Positions 62,313-64,000 of a DNA stretch of 64,000 nucleotides are shown here, piece after piece. The translations under genes were made by a program, and so were the position numbers. The notes below the pieces were generated by a model. The model was not told where the DNA came from. It made no database searches and saw only the letters and a list, made by a program, of their open reading frames with translations. The stretch is from assembly GCF_003428645.1 (NCBI RefSeq), contig NZ_QVQH01000016.1, positions 45,787 through 109,786 of the forward strand. Direction: 5' to 3'. How positions within the stretch are numbered: the stretch's first letter is position 1; every line of letters starts with the position of its first letter. This stretch comes from Geodermatophilus marinus. GTDB lineage: Bacteria > Actinomycetota > Actinomycetes > Mycobacteriales > Geodermatophilaceae.

Positions 62313-62826
62313 CTGGTTGGTTGTTCCCTGTTAGCCCTCGTGCGGCGATGTTCCTCTGAACAGCTAGTTCATGCTGTCATGCGACGACTGAAGTCAGTCA
62401 AGGTCGCTGGGGATGAGGGGCCGTTACCTCCGTGGTCGGTAACTAAGTCGGTAACGACCCCGGAGCTTGGGCCGGCCAGGTTCAGGGAGTCCACCGAAGG
62501 GCAGCGCGTGTCGCCCTCACCCCACAGAGGGCAGTTGCCTCATCCGCCGCTTGCGTCACGTCTGCACCACGGCCCCGCTGTCTACGAAGTATCCTTCGAG
62601 ACGAAACGGCCCGATCGAGCCCCGAAGTCCAGCGGGGCAAGGCGATGCACCACATGTGGCCTGTGGAACGACCTGAAGGCACACCCCGGACGACTACGAA
62701 GCCCCCTGGACGGCGAGGCGTAGCGGCCCCGGGGAGATCCCATTCACCTGGGGTCTCCCTGTTGGGCTGCCCGTCGTTCGGGTCGTGCCTGACTGGAGGC
62801 CCCTCCGTCTCATCGGAGGCAGCCCC
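62313..62826. other. Left end of the putative mobile element, no confident gene
   Basis: This region is about 515 bases long, with lower GC and codon bias than the preceding DNA. It includes a GGTAAC/GGTAACTAAG repeat pair near 62438-62458. No integrase or recognisable gene is seen on either strand. GGAGG at 62815-62819 is the ribosome site of the following HTH gene. Confidence 0.4.
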
Positions 62827-63093
62827 GTGCGAAAGCACGTCACCTCGTCCATGCCCACCGGCCGCGACGTTCATCCGCCGTCGGCCTACGGCAGTGCCCA
62901 CCTGACCGGTCCGGTCTGGCTCCGGGAGCCCGAGGCCGCCGAGGTGCTCGGCTTCGCTCCCGGCACCCTGCGCCAGTGGCGGCACCACGGACGTGGGCCG
63001 ACGTTCCACAAGGTCGGCCGATCCGTGCTCTACAACCTGGCCGAACTGCACTGCTTCGTTTCCGCCGGTCGCGTTGAGACGAGCGCCGCGTGA
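62827..63093 (+). CDS. Excisionase-like helix-turn-helix protein
   Basis: This 88-residue protein has a MerR-like/HTH_17 domain with LREPEAAEVLGFAPGTLRQWRHHGRGP and then FHKVGRSVLYNLAELHCFV. This is the pattern of excisionases and plasmid-element transcription factors. GTG 62827 follows GGAGG by seven bases. Its TGA overlaps the next GTG (GTGA). It supports the view that this is a mobile element, where it would control excision or expression. Confidence 0.75.
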   Translation: MRKHVTSSMPTGRDVHPPSAYGSAHLTGPVWLREPEAAEVLGFAPGTLRQWRHHGRGPTFHKVGRSVLYNLAELHCFVSAGRVETSAA

Positions 63094-63458
63094 CCGCCCC
63101 GGAGCTGACCCGCGCGGAAACCCCGGAAACCATCGGTCAGGCCCGCGCATGGGACCGCCGCCGGAACGCCTACGCCGACCGCGCCGGTCTCTGCGACCGG
63201 TGTGCGGCTTCCGCTGCCTGGGGGCACGCGCTGGGCTGGACGAACGCGCCACACCCTCCGTGCGACGAATGCGCGCCGATCGTCGCCACCTTCCCCGAGG
63301 AGACGGCCCACCCCGCATGGCGAGCGCACACCCGTGGGCGCGTGAGCGTCCGCTCAAGCAGGCCCGCAACGCTGACCCGTGTGCTTGGGTGTCCCTCTCC
63401 TGTGGGCACGTTCTGCGAGCCGCTGGCGGTGTCCGCGTTGCTGGCGGTGTCCTTGTGA
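63090..63458 (+). CDS. Small zinc-finger-like protein of the mobile element
   Basis: This 122-residue protein has two CxxC pairs: LCDRCAASAAWGHALG and then PPCDECAPIV, about 25 residues apart. They resemble a four-cysteine zinc ribbon. The C-terminal third is low-complexity. The GTG start overlaps the excisionase-like stop and its own stop overlaps the next GTG. Similar small cysteine proteins are common in actinobacterial integrative elements. The function is unknown. Confidence 0.5.
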   Translation: MTAPELTRAETPETIGQARAWDRRRNAYADRAGLCDRCAASAAWGHALGWTNAPHPPCDECAPIVATFPEETAHPAWRAHTRGRVSVRSSRPATLTRVLGCPSPVGTFCEPLAVSALLAVSL

Positions 63459-63799
63459 GCGCCCCGATCGCGACCACGCCCTCCGGCCCGGACGTCTCGT
63501 GGTTCCGCCGACGGGTGGTGCGGAGCAAGCCGGCACCCGTGTCCCACCCAGTCCGCACGAGGACGTGGAAGACCATCCCGGAGTGGTCCACGCCCTCGTT
63601 GGAGGAGTGGGAGGCCATGCCGAACGGAACCCGTGTGGCGATCACTGCAGGGGAAGCCCTGCAACTGACCCTGGAATGCCGGGGTGAGCGGTGGACCGTC
63701 CTCGCACGGACCGAGGTGCCCTCGCGCGCCCTGGTCGGTCTGGCCTGCGCCCCTCGGGTGCGGGTGCGGAACGTCGAGGGACAGGAGGCGGGCGCGTGA
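63455..63799 (+). CDS. Small hypothetical protein of the mobile element
   Basis: From GTG 63455 it encodes 114 residues, moderately hydrophilic, with SLEEWEAMPNGTRVAITAGEALQL and a final RVRVRNVEGQEAGA. I recognise no family. The start overlaps the zinc-finger-like stop (GTGA) and the stop overlaps the next start. The frame is open upstream, but the coupled start is preferred. Confidence 0.5.
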   Translation: MSAPIATTPSGPDVSWFRRRVVRSKPAPVSHPVRTRTWKTIPEWSTPSLEEWEAMPNGTRVAITAGEALQLTLECRGERWTVLARTEVPSRALVGLACAPRVRVRNVEGQEAGA

Positions 63800-63897
63800 G
63801 GGCCCGTCAGCCTGCTTGGGCCAAGCACTACCAGTACGCGTGGGCGGAGAAGGCGGGCAGCCCTGGCCTGCCCCGGGACTGCTGCACGAGTAGGTGA
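63796..63897 (+). CDS. Tiny hypothetical protein, 33 residues
   Basis: From GTG 63796, overlapping the previous stop by four bases, it encodes MRARQPAWAKHYQYAWAEK and a short Cys-containing tail to TGA at 63897. It is aromatic and basic at the start. It is the fourth member of a GTGA-linked chain. It may be a real small protein or a chance open frame. Confidence 0.35.
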   Translation: MRARQPAWAKHYQYAWAEKAGSPGLPRDCCTSR

Positions 63898-63943
63898 CAT
63901 CTGATCTGTGGTGCCGAGAGGCGCCGCTGGAAGGATGCTCACC

Positions 63944-64000
63944 GTGCCCAAGCCCTACCCCAAGGAGTTCCGCGACGACGTCGTGAACGTCGCTCGCAAC
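63944..64000 (+). CDS. IS3-type transposase orfA, N-terminal fragment
   Basis: Only the first 19 codons are in the window: the start resembles MPKPYPKEFRDDVVNVARN, the typical opening of actinobacterial IS3-family orfA helix-turn-helix proteins. GTG 63944 follows GGAAGG at 63929-63934. ATG 63935 is a possible earlier start. An insertion sequence therefore begins near 63.9 kb inside the mobile element. Its left inverted repeat cannot be defined without the right end. Confidence 0.65.
   Translation, partial: MPKPYPKEFRDDVVNVARN

Noticed and set aside
1..64000. Riboswitches, rRNA genes or prophage structural genes
   Set aside because: I looked for conserved riboswitch cores near gene starts and for rRNA or phage head and tail genes and found none that I could support.

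Overview
This 64 kb window is very GC-rich DNA with many GTG starts and four-base start/stop overlaps. The gene content is that of an aerobic, soil-type actinobacterium: a fused CofG/CofH (FbiC) F420 synthase, a mycobacterial-type accD1-accA1-fadE19 leucine operon, GAF-ANTAR and STAS signalling proteins, and a PGM1-like peptide ligase. Geodermatophilaceae or a close family is my best guess. This is inferred from gene content, not from a marker gene.

Layout. 1-2.2 kb: the tail of a LuxR-type regulator and three small membrane proteins. 2.6-13.4 kb: a potassium-uptake block with kdpF-A-B-C (minus strand) divergent from kdpD-kdpE, then a TrkH/KtrB channel and a TrkA/KtrA gate. The block is flanked in direct orientation by an intact and a decayed copy of the same small helix-turn-helix gene. 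13.6-18.1 kb: signalling genes (STAS, GAF-ANTAR, an orphan histidine kinase), a decayed StrR-like regulator, tRNA-His and oligoribonuclease. 18.3-21.6 kb: two large membrane proteins of unknown function. 21.7-27.1 kb: a TetR repressor divergent from methylcrotonyl-CoA carboxylase subunits and an acyl-CoA dehydrogenase (leucine breakdown). 27.2-30.1 kb: flavohemoglobin divergent from a cupin, then a quinone oxidoreductase.

30.1-40.1 kb is the most unusual region. It holds an IclR regulator, an acetoacetyl-CoA synthetase, a phosphotransferase split into two subunits like phenylphosphate synthase (phospho-histidine subunit plus ATP-grasp subunit), a biotin carboxyl carrier, a biotin carboxylase, a pyruvate-carboxylase-type carboxyltransferase with an altered substrate pocket, and a HAD phosphatase. 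All but the regulator form one tightly packed operon. I propose that it activates a ketone (acetone is the simplest candidate) as an enol phosphate, carboxylates it with biotin, and passes acetoacetate to CoA. No part of this is proven from sequence.

40.2-42.1 kb: a GGDEF-EAL protein. 42.2-48.0 kb: a D-threonate-type sugar-acid cluster (GntP transporter, DUF1537 kinase, PdxA2, DeoR) and a convergent glycerate kinase coupled to fbiC. 48.0-57.8 kb: FbiC, a flavin reductase, a disulfide oxidoreductase, a Nudix hydrolase, a frameshifted transglutaminase-like gene, an SGNH hydrolase, a second GGDEF-EAL protein and a GH16 protein. 57.9-62.3 kb: an LLM-family oxidoreductase, a PGM1-like ligase, a DUF4333-type lipoprotein-like protein and a broken membrane-protein gene.

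From about 62.3 kb the window enters a mobile element. The 3' half of a tRNA gene (probable attachment site) is followed by an excisionase-like HTH gene, three tiny genes chained by GTGA overlaps, and the start of an IS3-type transposase at the right edge. Several genes carry single-base or short indels. They could be real pseudogenes or base-calling errors, but the 17-bp tandem duplication near 61.74 kb looks like a genuine mutation.
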